Of a stretch of DNA of 64,000 nt, positions 27,527 to 36,776 are shown piece after piece. Both the position numbers and the translations under genes were made by a program. Source of the DNA: Algicola sp. (lineage in GTDB: Bacteria; Bacteroidota; Bacteroidia; Flavobacteriales; Flavobacteriaceae); the NCBI GenBank assembly GCA_018222915.1, contig JAAEZI010000015.1, positions 1 to 64,000 of the forward strand. Reading direction: 5' to 3'. Within the stretch, counting starts at the first letter, position 1; each line of letters starts with the position of its first letter. The notes below the pieces were generated by a model. That model did not search any database, had not been told where the DNA came from, and saw nothing but the letters and a program-made list of their open reading frames with translations.

Positions 27527-29152
27527 TTACCCTAAAAAAGGATATCTATAATCTGTAGGTGTTACAAAGGTTTCCTTGATCATTCGAGGTGACACCCATC
27601 TCAATAAATTTAGGGCACTACCAGCTTTATCATTAGTTCCGGATGCTCTTGCACCTCCAAACGGTTGTTGTCCTACAACAGCACCCGTTGGTTTGTCGTT
27701 AATGTAGAAGTTTCCAGCGCAATTTTGTAAGGTCTTAGTCGCTTCTTGGATCGCGTATCTGTCTGTAGCTAAAATAGCACCAGTTAGTGCATATTCACTA
27801 GTGCCATCAACTAGTTTTAAGGTTTCAGAATAGTTGTTTTCGTCATAAACATATATGGTAATCACAGGTCCAAATAATTCGGTACACATGGTCGTGTATT
27901 TTGGGTTGGTTGTTACGATAACTGTTGGTTCAATAAAATAGCCTTTACTTTTGTCGTAATTTCCGCCAACAATAATTTCTGCATCGGCATCCGCTTTTGC
28001 ACCATCTATGTATTTCGCGAGTTTATCAAATGAACCCTCGTGTATCACGGCTGTAATAAAATTACTCATATCTTCTGGAGATCCCATTTTAAATGAATTA
28101 ACATCTTCTATGACACGATCTTTGACCGTTTCCCAGATATTTGAAGGAATGTAAGCTCGAGAAGCTGCACTACATTTTTGTCCTTGAAACTCAAAAGCAC
28201 CTCTTGTAATTGCAGTGGCAACCTGAATCGGATTTGCCGTTTTATGGGCGACAATAAAGTCTTTTCCTCCAGTTTCACCCACGATACGAGGATACGTTTT
28301 ATAATTGTGAATATTGTTTCCTATTTTTTTCCATAGTTCTTTGAAAATGAATGTTGATCCTGTGAAATGTAATCCAGAAAAATCTGGACTATCCATAACA
28401 ACATCAGTAATCATTGCAGGATCACCAAAAACTACATTGATTACGCCATCTGGTACGCCAGCTTCTTTAAAGACATCCATGATGACTTTCGCGGAGTATA
28501 TCTGACTATCACTAGGTTTCCATACAACGACATTACCCATCATAGCCATACACGATGGCAAGTTGCCTGCAATAGCTGTAAAGTTAAAAGGGGTAACTGC
28601 ATAAGTAAATCCTTCAAGAGGTCTATATTCTAATCTGTTCCAAGCACTGCTTGTACTTTCTGGTTGATCATGATAGATATCTGTCATGTATTGAACGTTG
28701 AATCTTAAAAAATCGATTAACTCACATGCAGAATCAATTTCAGCTTGGTGTATCGTTTTAGATTGCGCAATCATTGTCGCGGCATTTATTTTTGCTCGGT
28801 AAGGACCTGCAATTAATTCAGCAGCCTTCAGAAAAATACCTGCACGTTGTTCCCATGGAAGCTGAGACCAATTTTTTCTGGCTTCAAGAGCCGTAGCGAT
28901 CGCTTCTTCTACATGAGATTTTTCGGCTAAATGGTACGTACCAACTACATGCTGATGGTCATGCGGTGCCGACATGGTTTTGGTATTACCAGTAGAAACG
29001 TCTTTGCCGTTAATATAAAGAGGGACATCAATTTTAGTATTCCACATTTCCTTATATGCTTGTAAGACTTCTTCGCGCTCAGGAGATCCTGGAGCGTATG
29101 TCTTTACGGGTTCATTAATAGCTATTGGTACATTGAAAAATCCTTTTCCCAT
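27527..29152 (-). CDS. pruA: L-glutamate gamma-semialdehyde dehydrogenase (P5C dehydrogenase)
   Basis: Oxidises glutamate semialdehyde to glutamate with NAD+, the second step of proline breakdown. The ATG at 29152 (MGKGFFNVPIAINEP) gives 541 residues, the usual length; an open frame extends to 29419 but crosses the promoter box and has no family similarity. The catalytic Cys is in FQGQKCSAASRAY and the general-base Glu in IVGETGGKDF. No proline dehydrogenase gene is adjacent. Confidence 0.96.
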   Translation of the reverse strand: MGKGFFNVPIAINEPVKTYAPGSPEREEVLQAYKEMWNTKIDVPLYINGKDVSTGNTKTMSAPHDHQHVVGTYHLAEKSHVEEAIATALEARKNWSQLPWEQRAGIFLKAAELIAGPYRAKINAATMIAQSKTIHQAEIDSACELIDFLRFNVQYMTDIYHDQPESTSSAWNRLEYRPLEGFTYAVTPFNFTAIAGNLPSCMAMMGNVVVWKPSDSQIYSAKVIMDVFKEAGVPDGVINVVFGDPAMITDVVMDSPDFSGLHFTGSTFIFKELWKKIGNNIHNYKTYPRIVGETGGKDFIVAHKTANPIQVATAITRGAFEFQGQKCSAASRAYIPSNIWETVKDRVIEDVNSFKMGSPEDMSNFITAVIHEGSFDKLAKYIDGAKADADAEIIVGGNYDKSKGYFIEPTVIVTTNPKYTTMCTELFGPVITIYVYDENNYSETLKLVDGTSEYALTGAILATDRYAIQEATKTLQNCAGNFYINDKPTGAVVGQQPFGGARASGTNDKAGSALNLLRWVSPRMIKETFVTPTDYRYPFLG

Positions 29153-29193
29153 GGTGTATTTAAATTTAATAATTGTGTGTTCTTTTGAAGGTG

Positions 29194-29201
29194 CAAAGTT
29201 A
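29194..29201 (-). promoter_or_regulatory. -7 box upstream of pruA
   Basis: TAACTTTG followed by CA on the minus strand, 42 bases before the chosen pruA start; it supports starting at 29152 rather than further upstream. Confidence 0.55.
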
Positions 29202-29293
29202 CGATATTTTTGACGACTATGTAAGTGAAACAACCTTAAAACAAGGTTAAAAATAACAGTAATTTTTTGTAAGTTGCTCACATAAATAAAATC

Positions 29294-30292
29294 ATGAACG
29301 ACGCCTTTATTCTTACGTTGGCTTATCCTGAGACTATCGTATCTCATGCAGAAGAGTGGTATTCGCCACTTTTGCGATTTGCCTTTATTGGAAATAAGGC
29401 TCATGTTAGGGCAGGCCATGCAGCATTGGTATTGATTGATAAATCAACAGGAATTTTAGAATATCATGATTTTGGAAGGTACATTACGCCTTCACCCAAT
29501 GGTAGAGTGAGAGGGCGTGAAACAGATTTTGAACTGCACTTTCCTATTGTAGCAGATATTGCAAATGATCGCATTCTGAATTTAGAGGACATTTTGATTT
29601 TTTTGGCAACACACCCAAAATTGACCCATGGTGATGGTGATTTGTATGCTTCGGTATGTAACGCAGTTAATTATGATTTGGCCAGAGCACATATAGATAT
29701 GATGCAAAATAAAGGGTTTATCAGGTATGCTGCCTTCATAAAAGATGCTTGTAATTGCGCCCGATTTGTAACTGATACTTTGATTGCATGTGTTACCGAT
29801 GATACGATAAAAAAAGAGCTCGTGAATTCCAAAAGATTTACACCAAGTACCATCGGAAATGTGGTGCTTGCTGATACTGAAAATGATATTTTGGTAATCA
29901 CAGAAAGCGGTATTATATCTGAATTCTCTTCAACTGTAAGTAAGGAAAACAGACGCTTGTTTCTAGATACTCTCAATGGCTATAAACCAAGTTTGAAAGG
30001 TACTTTAGAGCCTAAGCACAATTCAGAGAGGAAGGAACATGCGCAATGGTTAGGTGGTATTGCTGCAGGCGCATGGTTTGAGTTGTATGATACAGAGAAC
30101 TATTGGGAGTTTAGATTCAGGCGAATTTCACCTTACGGTCACATCGATTGCGATGGTGTCTATAAAATTTGTTCTGAGGGTTTCGATATAGAGCGCAATT
30201 ACCAATTTGTGCACTATTCCAATTGCCGATTTTTCCGGATTCAGCAGGCTGACATGACGTATCGGTTCGATTTTTTGGATCACTACAATTAG
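29294..30292 (+). CDS. Unknown protein with possible permuted papain-like fold (DUF6695-like)
   Basis: A 332-residue protein without signal peptide or membrane segment. An early GHAALVLID and a later CNCARFV are arranged like the His-first, Cys-second order of circularly permuted NlpC/P60 or LRAT-like enzymes. I recall a flavobacterial DUF6695 family of this look, but the match is from memory. It is divergent from pruA, and its last 4 bases overlap the end of the convergent apaG. It could be an amidase, peptidase or acyltransferase, or catalytically inert. Confidence 0.65.
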   Translation: MNDAFILTLAYPETIVSHAEEWYSPLLRFAFIGNKAHVRAGHAALVLIDKSTGILEYHDFGRYITPSPNGRVRGRETDFELHFPIVADIANDRILNLEDILIFLATHPKLTHGDGDLYASVCNAVNYDLARAHIDMMQNKGFIRYAAFIKDACNCARFVTDTLIACVTDDTIKKELVNSKRFTPSTIGNVVLADTENDILVITESGIISEFSSTVSKENRRLFLDTLNGYKPSLKGTLEPKHNSERKEHAQWLGGIAAGAWFELYDTENYWEFRFRRISPYGHIDCDGVYKICSEGFDIERNYQFVHYSNCRFFRIQQADMTYRFDFLDHYN

Positions 30293-30675
30293 TTCAATGC
30301 GAAAGGTGCACTTAATTTGAAGGAAGGAATAATGACTTTGAACTTATTGGTATTTGTAAAATTAACCATATTATAATGCCCTTGCATTGCACCAAAAGGC
30401 GATGTTAATAAACAGCCAGAGTTGTATGTATGGGATTCACCTGGTTTGAGAACCGGTTTTTTCCCGATAACACCTTCTCCTTCGATAACTTCTACATTGT
30501 TTAAGGCATCCATTATTTTCCAGTATCTCGAATTGAGTTGTACAGAATCTTTACTTTGATTTTCAATCGTTACTTTGTAGCCAAACGCAAAATGCACCTT
30601 ATAATTTTTATAGAAGGTGCCTTCGAAAGAGGTTTCGACAGAAATTTTTATGCCACTTGTAACTTGTTGAACCAT
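30289..30675 (-). CDS. apaG: ApaG domain protein
   Basis: 128 residues forming a single FN3-like beta-sandwich of the ApaG/DUF525 family. The signature stretch is seen: FAFGYKVTIENQS, LNSRYWKI, VIGKKPVLKPGESHTYNSGC and PFGAMQGHY. ApaG has been linked to Co2+/Mg2+ homeostasis in enterobacteria; its biochemical role is unclear. The gene stands alone, convergent with the preceding gene by a 4-base overlap. Confidence 0.93.
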   Translation of the reverse strand: MVQQVTSGIKISVETSFEGTFYKNYKVHFAFGYKVTIENQSKDSVQLNSRYWKIMDALNNVEVIEGEGVIGKKPVLKPGESHTYNSGCLLTSPFGAMQGHYNMVNFTNTNKFKVIIPSFKLSAPFALN

Positions 30676-30790
30676 GAAATAATTTGAAATAATAGCTTAC
30701 AAAAATAACTAAATTCCCACTAAATATGGGCACTTTTTTAAAATTAAGCAAATTTTTAACAACTTTTAAATGCGCTACCGACTAAGTGAA

Positions 30791-32152
30791 TTATAAATCG
30801 GTTGAATGCTCAAAATTTTCGATGGTTTTAAAAAAGTTTATAATGTCTGTTTCCTCCAAAACACTATTGATGGTCACCATTCTTACAAATTCTTGATCTC
30901 TGAATTGTCCGAAACCAACCATTAATTCAGCATGATCATAAAGTGCTGTACACAATAAATTAGCAGGAATGTTTTTATAATTAAAACATACAGAAATGGA
31001 GTTGTCAAAACTGTATAATGTGTAATCTTTATGTGAGCGGATATAGTCTCTCGCAATTTCTGCTAATTCAAATTGTTTGTTGACTAAAGCTCTAAGACCA
31101 TTACTACCTATCGATTTCCATAGCGTCCATAATTTTAAGGCATCATTTCGTCGGCCACATTGAATAGATGTTTTTCCGAGGTTAAAATCGTCATCGTTTG
31201 TTTGGTAAAGGTATTCGGCTTCATTAGAAAAAGACTCGTATAAATATTTTTTGTCTTTTACCACGATTATTGAGCAGCTTAATGGTGTGCCAAGCATTTT
31301 ATGCGCATTGACGCTAAATGAATCGGTGAGCTCAATGCCTGCTACTAAATGCTTGTAAGTGTCACTAAAAATAACGGCACCACAGTAGGCTCCGTCGAGG
31401 TGTAACCAAAGCTGATGAGATTTACAAACTTTACTTATGGCCTCAATATTGTCAAAAGCACCCAAGACGGTTGTTCCTGCAGTGGCATTGACAAAAAAAG
31501 GTTGAAATCCTTTGGCTTTATCCATGGTTATTTGGCGTTCCAAATCCTCAGCGAGCATCTCACCTCGATCATTTGTTTTTATCGTTCTCACCTGCTGTCT
31601 GCCTACACCAATAAATGCGGCATTTTTAGCTATTGAATAATGCGATACTTCTGAAGTATAAAGCGTCATTTTAGAAGTGACTCCCGACATTCGAACTTGA
31701 GGATCTTGTTTGTCGCGCGCCATTAAAGCAGCCATAAAATTACTCATAGAACCACCTGGCGCAAAGGTGCCATCAGATGTTTCAGGATACCCTATGATCT
31801 CACATATTTTATGAAGGATGGTTTTTTCAACTCCTACCTGCGGACCAGCAACTTTATAAGTATACATGCTATTGTTAAGCATGACAGCCAACAAATCTCC
31901 CAGCGTCGCTCTACTCATTCTTCCACCAAACAGTTGATTGAAAAATTTACGTGAAGCCGTTTTTGGAGTGTACTTAATAATGGCTCTCAAAGCAGCTTCA
32001 AAATCACGGTCTATAGAGCCTTCAGCATGAAGTTCAAGATCTAAAGTTTCATAAAGCGAATTGGTGTCAATTGGTTTTGCTACTGGTTGCTGTTGCTCTT
32101 CGGAAATTAATGTTGTTACAAGTTCATTAAATAAGGTTAAGTCGTTTTGCAT
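30791..32152 (-). CDS. Group II PLP decarboxylase (probable cysteine sulfinate decarboxylase)
   Basis: A 453-residue member of the glutamate/cysteine-sulfinate/aromatic amino acid decarboxylase family. The pyridoxal lysine is K285 in NAHKMLG; HLDGAYCG carries the cofactor-contacting Asp, and FAPGGSMSNFMA and NATAGTTVLGAFD are typical. Family members decarboxylate glutamate, aspartate, cysteine sulfinate or aromatic amino acids. The divergent neighbour encodes cysteine dioxygenase, which makes cysteine sulfinate, so I infer cysteine sulfinate as substrate and hypotaurine as product. Glutamate or aspartate decarboxylase is the main alternative. Confidence 0.82.
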   Translation of the reverse strand: MQNDLTLFNELVTTLISEEQQQPVAKPIDTNSLYETLDLELHAEGSIDRDFEAALRAIIKYTPKTASRKFFNQLFGGRMSRATLGDLLAVMLNNSMYTYKVAGPQVGVEKTILHKICEIIGYPETSDGTFAPGGSMSNFMAALMARDKQDPQVRMSGVTSKMTLYTSEVSHYSIAKNAAFIGVGRQQVRTIKTNDRGEMLAEDLERQITMDKAKGFQPFFVNATAGTTVLGAFDNIEAISKVCKSHQLWLHLDGAYCGAVIFSDTYKHLVAGIELTDSFSVNAHKMLGTPLSCSIIVVKDKKYLYESFSNEAEYLYQTNDDDFNLGKTSIQCGRRNDALKLWTLWKSIGSNGLRALVNKQFELAEIARDYIRSHKDYTLYSFDNSISVCFNYKNIPANLLCTALYDHAELMVGFGQFRDQEFVRMVTINSVLEETDIINFFKTIENFEHSTDL

Positions 32153-32246
32153 AAATCAGTACTGTTCAAAATTTTGGCTTTGTGTAAATTTATTCCTATT
32201 TTTTCAGAATGATAAAGAAAACACTTAATAATATCCCTAGCTACCA

Positions 32247-32771
32247 TTGAAATCTTCAGCATACCTTCAAAACTTAATAGACTTGTTGTCGGATTCGAGC
32301 AAAGATGATTACAGTTCCATATTGAAAAATTTCAATTTTGAAGCTATAGACTTTGATCCTTTCCTTAATTGGTCTGATGAAAAGTATACGCGTAATTGTC
32401 TTTACAGGGATTCTAGATTTGAACTTATTTTGCTCTGCTGGGAAAAAGGTCAGGAAACGGCTGTGCATGGGCATGATGGTGAGGATTGTTGGGTTTATTT
32501 GTTAGAGGGACAAATGGAAGAAGTTTTTTATGAGATGAATCAGCAAAAAACACTAGAACGTGTAGATGCGCATCACGTGGTGCCAAAGCAACTGACTTTT
32601 ATGAATGACAGATTAGGATACCATAAACTGAAAAACATTCATCATGGTAAATCAATGAGTTTGCATGTGTATGCCAAGCCTATTGATAATTGTGTTTATT
32701 TTGATGAAAGAACAGAAGCATTCCAAAAGGTAAGCCTATCCTACGATACTGTGCCGGAACCGATTGAATAG
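32247..32771 (+). CDS. Cysteine dioxygenase, type I
   Basis: A 174-residue cupin that oxidises cysteine to cysteine sulfinate with O2 at a mononuclear Fe(II). The iron ligands correspond to H74 and H76 (HGH) and H126 or H140. C81, seven residues after H74, and Y142 in LHVY sit where mammalian enzymes have the crosslinked Cys93 and Tyr157. The start must be TTG at 32247, because an in-frame stop lies 9 bases upstream and the next Met is past the active site. It is divergent from the decarboxylase gene. Confidence 0.9.
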   Translation: MKSSAYLQNLIDLLSDSSKDDYSSILKNFNFEAIDFDPFLNWSDEKYTRNCLYRDSRFELILLCWEKGQETAVHGHDGEDCWVYLLEGQMEEVFYEMNQQKTLERVDAHHVVPKQLTFMNDRLGYHKLKNIHHGKSMSLHVYAKPIDNCVYFDERTEAFQKVSLSYDTVPEPIE

Positions 32772-32778
32772 AATGGAC

Positions 32779-34032
32779 TTAATTCGAGATGTTGACAGAG
32801 GTCGCTTCGCCAAATCCGATGAGCTCATCAAATCTCGCACCCAAATCCCTGTAGTAAACTAACACTTTATAATTGTTTTCCGTTTGCCAAAAATTACCAC
32901 TTATTAAACCCTCATTGAGCTTACCATTTTTATCTACAACCACATATTTATAATTGTAAAAACCTTGCTTTAACTTTATAGCAACTTCATAACGACCACT
33001 TTCGCTATTAAAGGTGAGCTTATTATTACTGGTTAAAGCGTAATTATTAAAGTTTCCGTAGATATAGATATCGCTACCATCAGTTAGTTTGGGATAATTA
33101 AGCGAAAAATGAACATAAGTATAATCTGCTTCAATATCAGTGTCGTCCGTGTCAATAGCGGTCACGAGGAAGTTACCGTTTATGTCTGGATTGTAGGTGT
33201 ATGGCTGATTAGCGCGTGGTGCATCAGCAAATAAATAACTGTGATAAATATCCTGTAAATCTATAAATTGAACACCTACATTGGCGCCTCTCACATTTTT
33301 AGTTTCAAAAAACCGATATTCATTACTGGCCCAAAAAGCGGTTTCGTTAGTATATTTATATATGAGTTCATTGCCTATTGTATATTGCGGCTTGACACCA
33401 GTAATGGCTGTGTTGAGGTTGTTGTTTTGTATGATTAGGGTATTGACCGTACGTTTAGGATTGTTAAGATTCATGCCGCCAGAATTGATAGTAATGTCAA
33501 CACTTTGTTTGCTTTCTATAAATTTAACATCGCGCATCCGTTTAATAGCAACACCAACGCCTAGGCGTTCTTTGTATATCATGAATTTTCTAGTAAAAAC
33601 GACTTCTTGATTTTCATCATATATGGAGATGATGTAATTGCCCGATTTGGTAAGTGCACGCGTTTGTTGATTTGGGATTTGTAAATCGTAATGGGAGTAT
33701 AATTGATAAGCATTAAAGGAATTTCTGTAATTAACAATACGGTAATTATCAAAGCCATCCATATATTCCATTTTCACAAGGTTAGACCTGGTCCAATCAA
33801 AGTTGTAATGTTCAATAGTGTAGTAGAAGTCGGGTTCATTAGTAGTGAGGACATCAAATTCTAAATGAAAGGCCTCACCTAAACGAATGATAGGAAGTTG
33901 ACCTTGGGAAGACGTACGGCTTCTAAAAGTTATGGTTTTAATATAATCAGGAGGATTAATTTCCGATGTTTGAGAAAATCCTTGTGCTACAAAAAGCAGC
34001 GTTAAAAGTAAAAAACAGGCCTTATTAATCAT
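32779..34032 (-). CDS. Type IX secretion plug protein (DUF5103)
   Basis: A secreted protein of about 417 residues; the ATG at 34032 starts directly with a signal peptide (MINKACFLLLTLLF..GFSQT), and an ATG at 34086 would add 18 residues. Features of DUF5103 are FDVLTTNEPDFYYTIEHYNFDW near the N-terminus and, near the C-terminus, a starch-binding-like beta-domain with IYGNFNNYALT and GFYNYKYVVVD. This family includes the periplasmic Plug protein that closes the T9SS translocon SprA. It is divergent from the nqr operon. Confidence 0.87.
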   Translation of the reverse strand: MINKACFLLLTLLFVAQGFSQTSEINPPDYIKTITFRSRTSSQGQLPIIRLGEAFHLEFDVLTTNEPDFYYTIEHYNFDWTRSNLVKMEYMDGFDNYRIVNYRNSFNAYQLYSHYDLQIPNQQTRALTKSGNYIISIYDENQEVVFTRKFMIYKERLGVGVAIKRMRDVKFIESKQSVDITINSGGMNLNNPKRTVNTLIIQNNNLNTAITGVKPQYTIGNELIYKYTNETAFWASNEYRFFETKNVRGANVGVQFIDLQDIYHSYLFADAPRANQPYTYNPDINGNFLVTAIDTDDTDIEADYTYVHFSLNYPKLTDGSDIYIYGNFNNYALTSNNKLTFNSESGRYEVAIKLKQGFYNYKYVVVDKNGKLNEGLISGNFWQTENNYKVLVYYRDLGARFDELIGFGEATSVNISN

Positions 34033-34152
34033 TAAATTCAGTTTGATAGGTAAAGATAAACAAAATCTGTGCCTTTGTGTAGTCATATTATTTAGAATGA
34101 ATAAAAATAATAAACTTAAAATGTCAGACTATTTTATTACACAGTAAATTCG

Positions 34153-34160
34153 TAAATTTG
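34153..34160 (+). promoter_or_regulatory. -7 box upstream of nqrA
   Basis: TAAATTTG followed by CA, 38 bases before nqrA. It is the likely promoter of the six-gene nqr operon. Confidence 0.6.
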
Positions 34161-34197
34161 CACGGATTTTTAGACAACTAATTTCAATATAAAGCGT

Positions 34198-35547
34198 ATG
34201 TCAAAAGACATTAAAATTAAAAAAGGTCTGGATATTAAACTTGTTGGTGAAGCTGAAAAAACAGTAGAACAAGCCATTATAAGTAATTTCTGCACGATCA
34301 GACCTGAGGATTTTCACAGCGTTGTTCCAAAACTTATTGCAAAAGAAGGTGCCACTTTAAAAGTAGGTGATGTGGTCTTTTATGATAAATCACACGAGGA
34401 CGTTAAGTTTGTTTCTCCTGTTTCTGGAACGGTTGTAGAAGTGCAAAGAGGTCCTAAAAGGCGTATCGATGCCATCAAGATCCAAGCGGATAAGGAGTTA
34501 TCCTTTAAAGACTTTGGAAAATTTGATTTGACTTCAGATGCTGCAAAAATAAAATCTCACTTATTAGCATCTGGATGTTGGCCATTTATAAAGCAAAGAC
34601 CTTATGATGTGATAGCTAATCCAAATAAATCGCCAAAAGCTATTTTTATTTCTGGTTACACAACCGCTCCTTTGGCTGCCGATTTAGATTTTGTTCTTCA
34701 AGGTAAAGAGGCAGAATTGCAAACCGCTATTACTGCTTTGTCTAAATTAACAGAGGGTAGTGTTCATATTGGAATTGGATCTAATAGCTCACCATTAACA
34801 GGAATGAATGATGCTGTTATTCACAGTGTTTCAGGACCACATCCATCTGGAAATGTAGGGACGCAAATCAATAAAATTGATCCTGTCAATAAAGGAGAAA
34901 CCGTTTGGACTGTAAACGCACAAGATCTTGTCATCATTGGAGAATTATTACTTACAGGTAAATTCAATGCTGAACGTATCGTCGCATTAGCGGGTTCATC
35001 GGTGAAGAAACCGAGATATTTCAAAACCAAGATTGGAAGTGAAGTAGCAACGATGGTTTATGATAACGGCGTAGATAAAGATGGAAATGATCGCATTATT
35101 TCTGGAAACGTCTTGTCTGGTAAACAAGTGAAACCTGACGGAAGTTTAGGATATTACGATAATTTAATCACAGTAATTCCTGAGGGCGACGATTATGAAT
35201 TTTTCGGATGGAACAAACCTGTTTTTGATAAAATTTCAACATCAAGAGCGTTGACTTTCTCTTGGTTGAGTCCGAAGAAAAAATATGATTTAAATACGAA
35301 TACAAATGGCGAGCATCGTGCCTTTGTTGTTACAGGTTCCTACGAGGAAGTCTTTCCATTAGATATTTATCCAATGCAAATCCTTAAGGCTTGTAAATAT
35401 GAAGATTTAGATGAAATGGAAGCTTTAGGAATGTACGAAGTAGCACCTGAGGATTTCGCATTGACAGAATTCATATGTGTGTCTAAACAACCACATCAAG
35501 ATATAATCAGAAAAGGTTTAGACTTAATGCTTAAAGAAATAGGATAA
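34198..35547 (+). CDS. nqrA: Na+-translocating NADH:quinone reductase subunit A
   Basis: Peripheral cytoplasmic subunit of Na+-NQR, the sodium-pumping entry complex of the respiratory chain. The 449 residues begin IKIKKGLDIKLVGEAE, show the lipoyl-like barrel-sandwich segment FVSPVSGTVVEVQRG, and GCWPFIKQRPYD, all typical. It is first of nqrABCDEF, and its stop overlaps the nqrB start by one base (TAATG), implying coupling. Confidence 0.97.
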   Translation: MSKDIKIKKGLDIKLVGEAEKTVEQAIISNFCTIRPEDFHSVVPKLIAKEGATLKVGDVVFYDKSHEDVKFVSPVSGTVVEVQRGPKRRIDAIKIQADKELSFKDFGKFDLTSDAAKIKSHLLASGCWPFIKQRPYDVIANPNKSPKAIFISGYTTAPLAADLDFVLQGKEAELQTAITALSKLTEGSVHIGIGSNSSPLTGMNDAVIHSVSGPHPSGNVGTQINKIDPVNKGETVWTVNAQDLVIIGELLLTGKFNAERIVALAGSSVKKPRYFKTKIGSEVATMVYDNGVDKDGNDRIISGNVLSGKQVKPDGSLGYYDNLITVIPEGDDYEFFGWNKPVFDKISTSRALTFSWLSPKKKYDLNTNTNGEHRAFVVTGSYEEVFPLDIYPMQILKACKYEDLDEMEALGMYEVAPEDFALTEFICVSKQPHQDIIRKGLDLMLKEIG

Positions 35548-36773
35548 TGGGTTTAAAAAGTAACTTACATAACTTAAAGGAAAAATATAAAGGAACCAAA
35601 ATGGCTCCCGCGTTTAATGCGCTTCATACCTTTTTATATTTACCAAATGAGACCACTCATAATGGCACTCATATAAAAGCAGCTGATGATTTAAAACGTA
35701 CGATGAATACGGTAATCATGGCGCTTATACCTTGTTTAATCTTTGGTATGTTTAATGCTGGTTATCAGCATTATTTAGCACTAGGAGAGATTGAGGCTTC
35801 CAATGGCTTTTTAGGGGCAACATTCTGGACAATGGATAATTTTATTGTTGGTTTAACTCAAGTGTTACCGCTTGTTGTGGTGTCTTATGGTGTTGGATTG
35901 GCCGTTGAATTTTTATTCGCAGTAATCAAAGGACACGAAGTTGAAGAAGGCTATTTGGTAACGGGAATGCTTGTGCCGCTAATTGTACCTGTTGATATTC
36001 CTTTATGGATGCTTGCCGTTGCAGTCGTTTTCGGTGTGGTTATAGGAAAGGAAGTGTTTGGTGGAACAGGAATGAATATTTTAAATCCAGCACTAACCAT
36101 TAGAGCCTTTTTGTTTTTCGCCTATCCAACATGGATGTCTGGTGATAAAGTTTGGGTACATGGTGCGGTAGAACGCGATCAAATGATTGCTGCAGGAGCA
36201 GACAATTTAGATGCGATTTCTGGTGAGACCATCTTAGGAAGTCTTGCCCAAAATAACGCTGTGGATTATAGTGTCTGGGATATGTTCTGGGGATTAATTC
36301 CTGGATCGGTTGGTGAAACATCAAAGTTCTTGATTATCATCGGTGCTTTGTTCTTAATATTTACAAAAATAGGAAGCTGGAGAATCATCCTTTCAACGCT
36401 TATTGGAGCATTGACAATGGGATTAATATTCAATGGTGTGGTTTCAGCTGAATGGATTGGTGAGTCAAGTAAATTCTACGGATTAATGAACGTCCCGTTC
36501 TGGCAACATTTAATCATTGGTAGTATTTTATTTGGAGCGGTATACATGGCCACAGACCCTGTAACTGCCTCGCAAACTAATAAAGGAAAATGGATTTACG
36601 GATTTTTGATTGGTTTTATATCTATCATGATTCGAGTATTTAATCCAGCCTATCCAGAGGGTGTGTTCTTAGCTATTTTGTTAATGAACGTTTTTGCACC
36701 AACCATTGATCACTATGTAGTTCAAGGTAATGTCAAACGTCGTATGAAACGTCTAAAAGTAAAAACTGCTTAA
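35547..36773 (+). CDS. nqrB: Na+-translocating NADH:quinone reductase subunit B
   Basis: Membrane subunit carrying covalent FMN and riboflavin and part of the Na+ path. The 408 residues contain about ten hydrophobic segments. The flavinylation site is the Thr in DPVTASQT, matching the DPVSAS-T motif of Vibrio NqrB. GKEVFGGTGMNILNPAL is also conserved. The FMN would be attached by ApbE, encoded at 42660-43634. Confidence 0.97.
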   Translation: MGLKSNLHNLKEKYKGTKMAPAFNALHTFLYLPNETTHNGTHIKAADDLKRTMNTVIMALIPCLIFGMFNAGYQHYLALGEIEASNGFLGATFWTMDNFIVGLTQVLPLVVVSYGVGLAVEFLFAVIKGHEVEEGYLVTGMLVPLIVPVDIPLWMLAVAVVFGVVIGKEVFGGTGMNILNPALTIRAFLFFAYPTWMSGDKVWVHGAVERDQMIAAGADNLDAISGETILGSLAQNNAVDYSVWDMFWGLIPGSVGETSKFLIIIGALFLIFTKIGSWRIILSTLIGALTMGLIFNGVVSAEWIGESSKFYGLMNVPFWQHLIIGSILFGAVYMATDPVTASQTNKGKWIYGFLIGFISIMIRVFNPAYPEGVFLAILLMNVFAPTIDHYVVQGNVKRRMKRLKVKTA

Positions 36774-36776
36774 GCG

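Noticed and set aside
29152-29419. Extension of the pruA frame upstream to 29419
   Set aside because: It crosses a promoter box and the start of the divergent gene, and the family begins at the MGKGFFN start.
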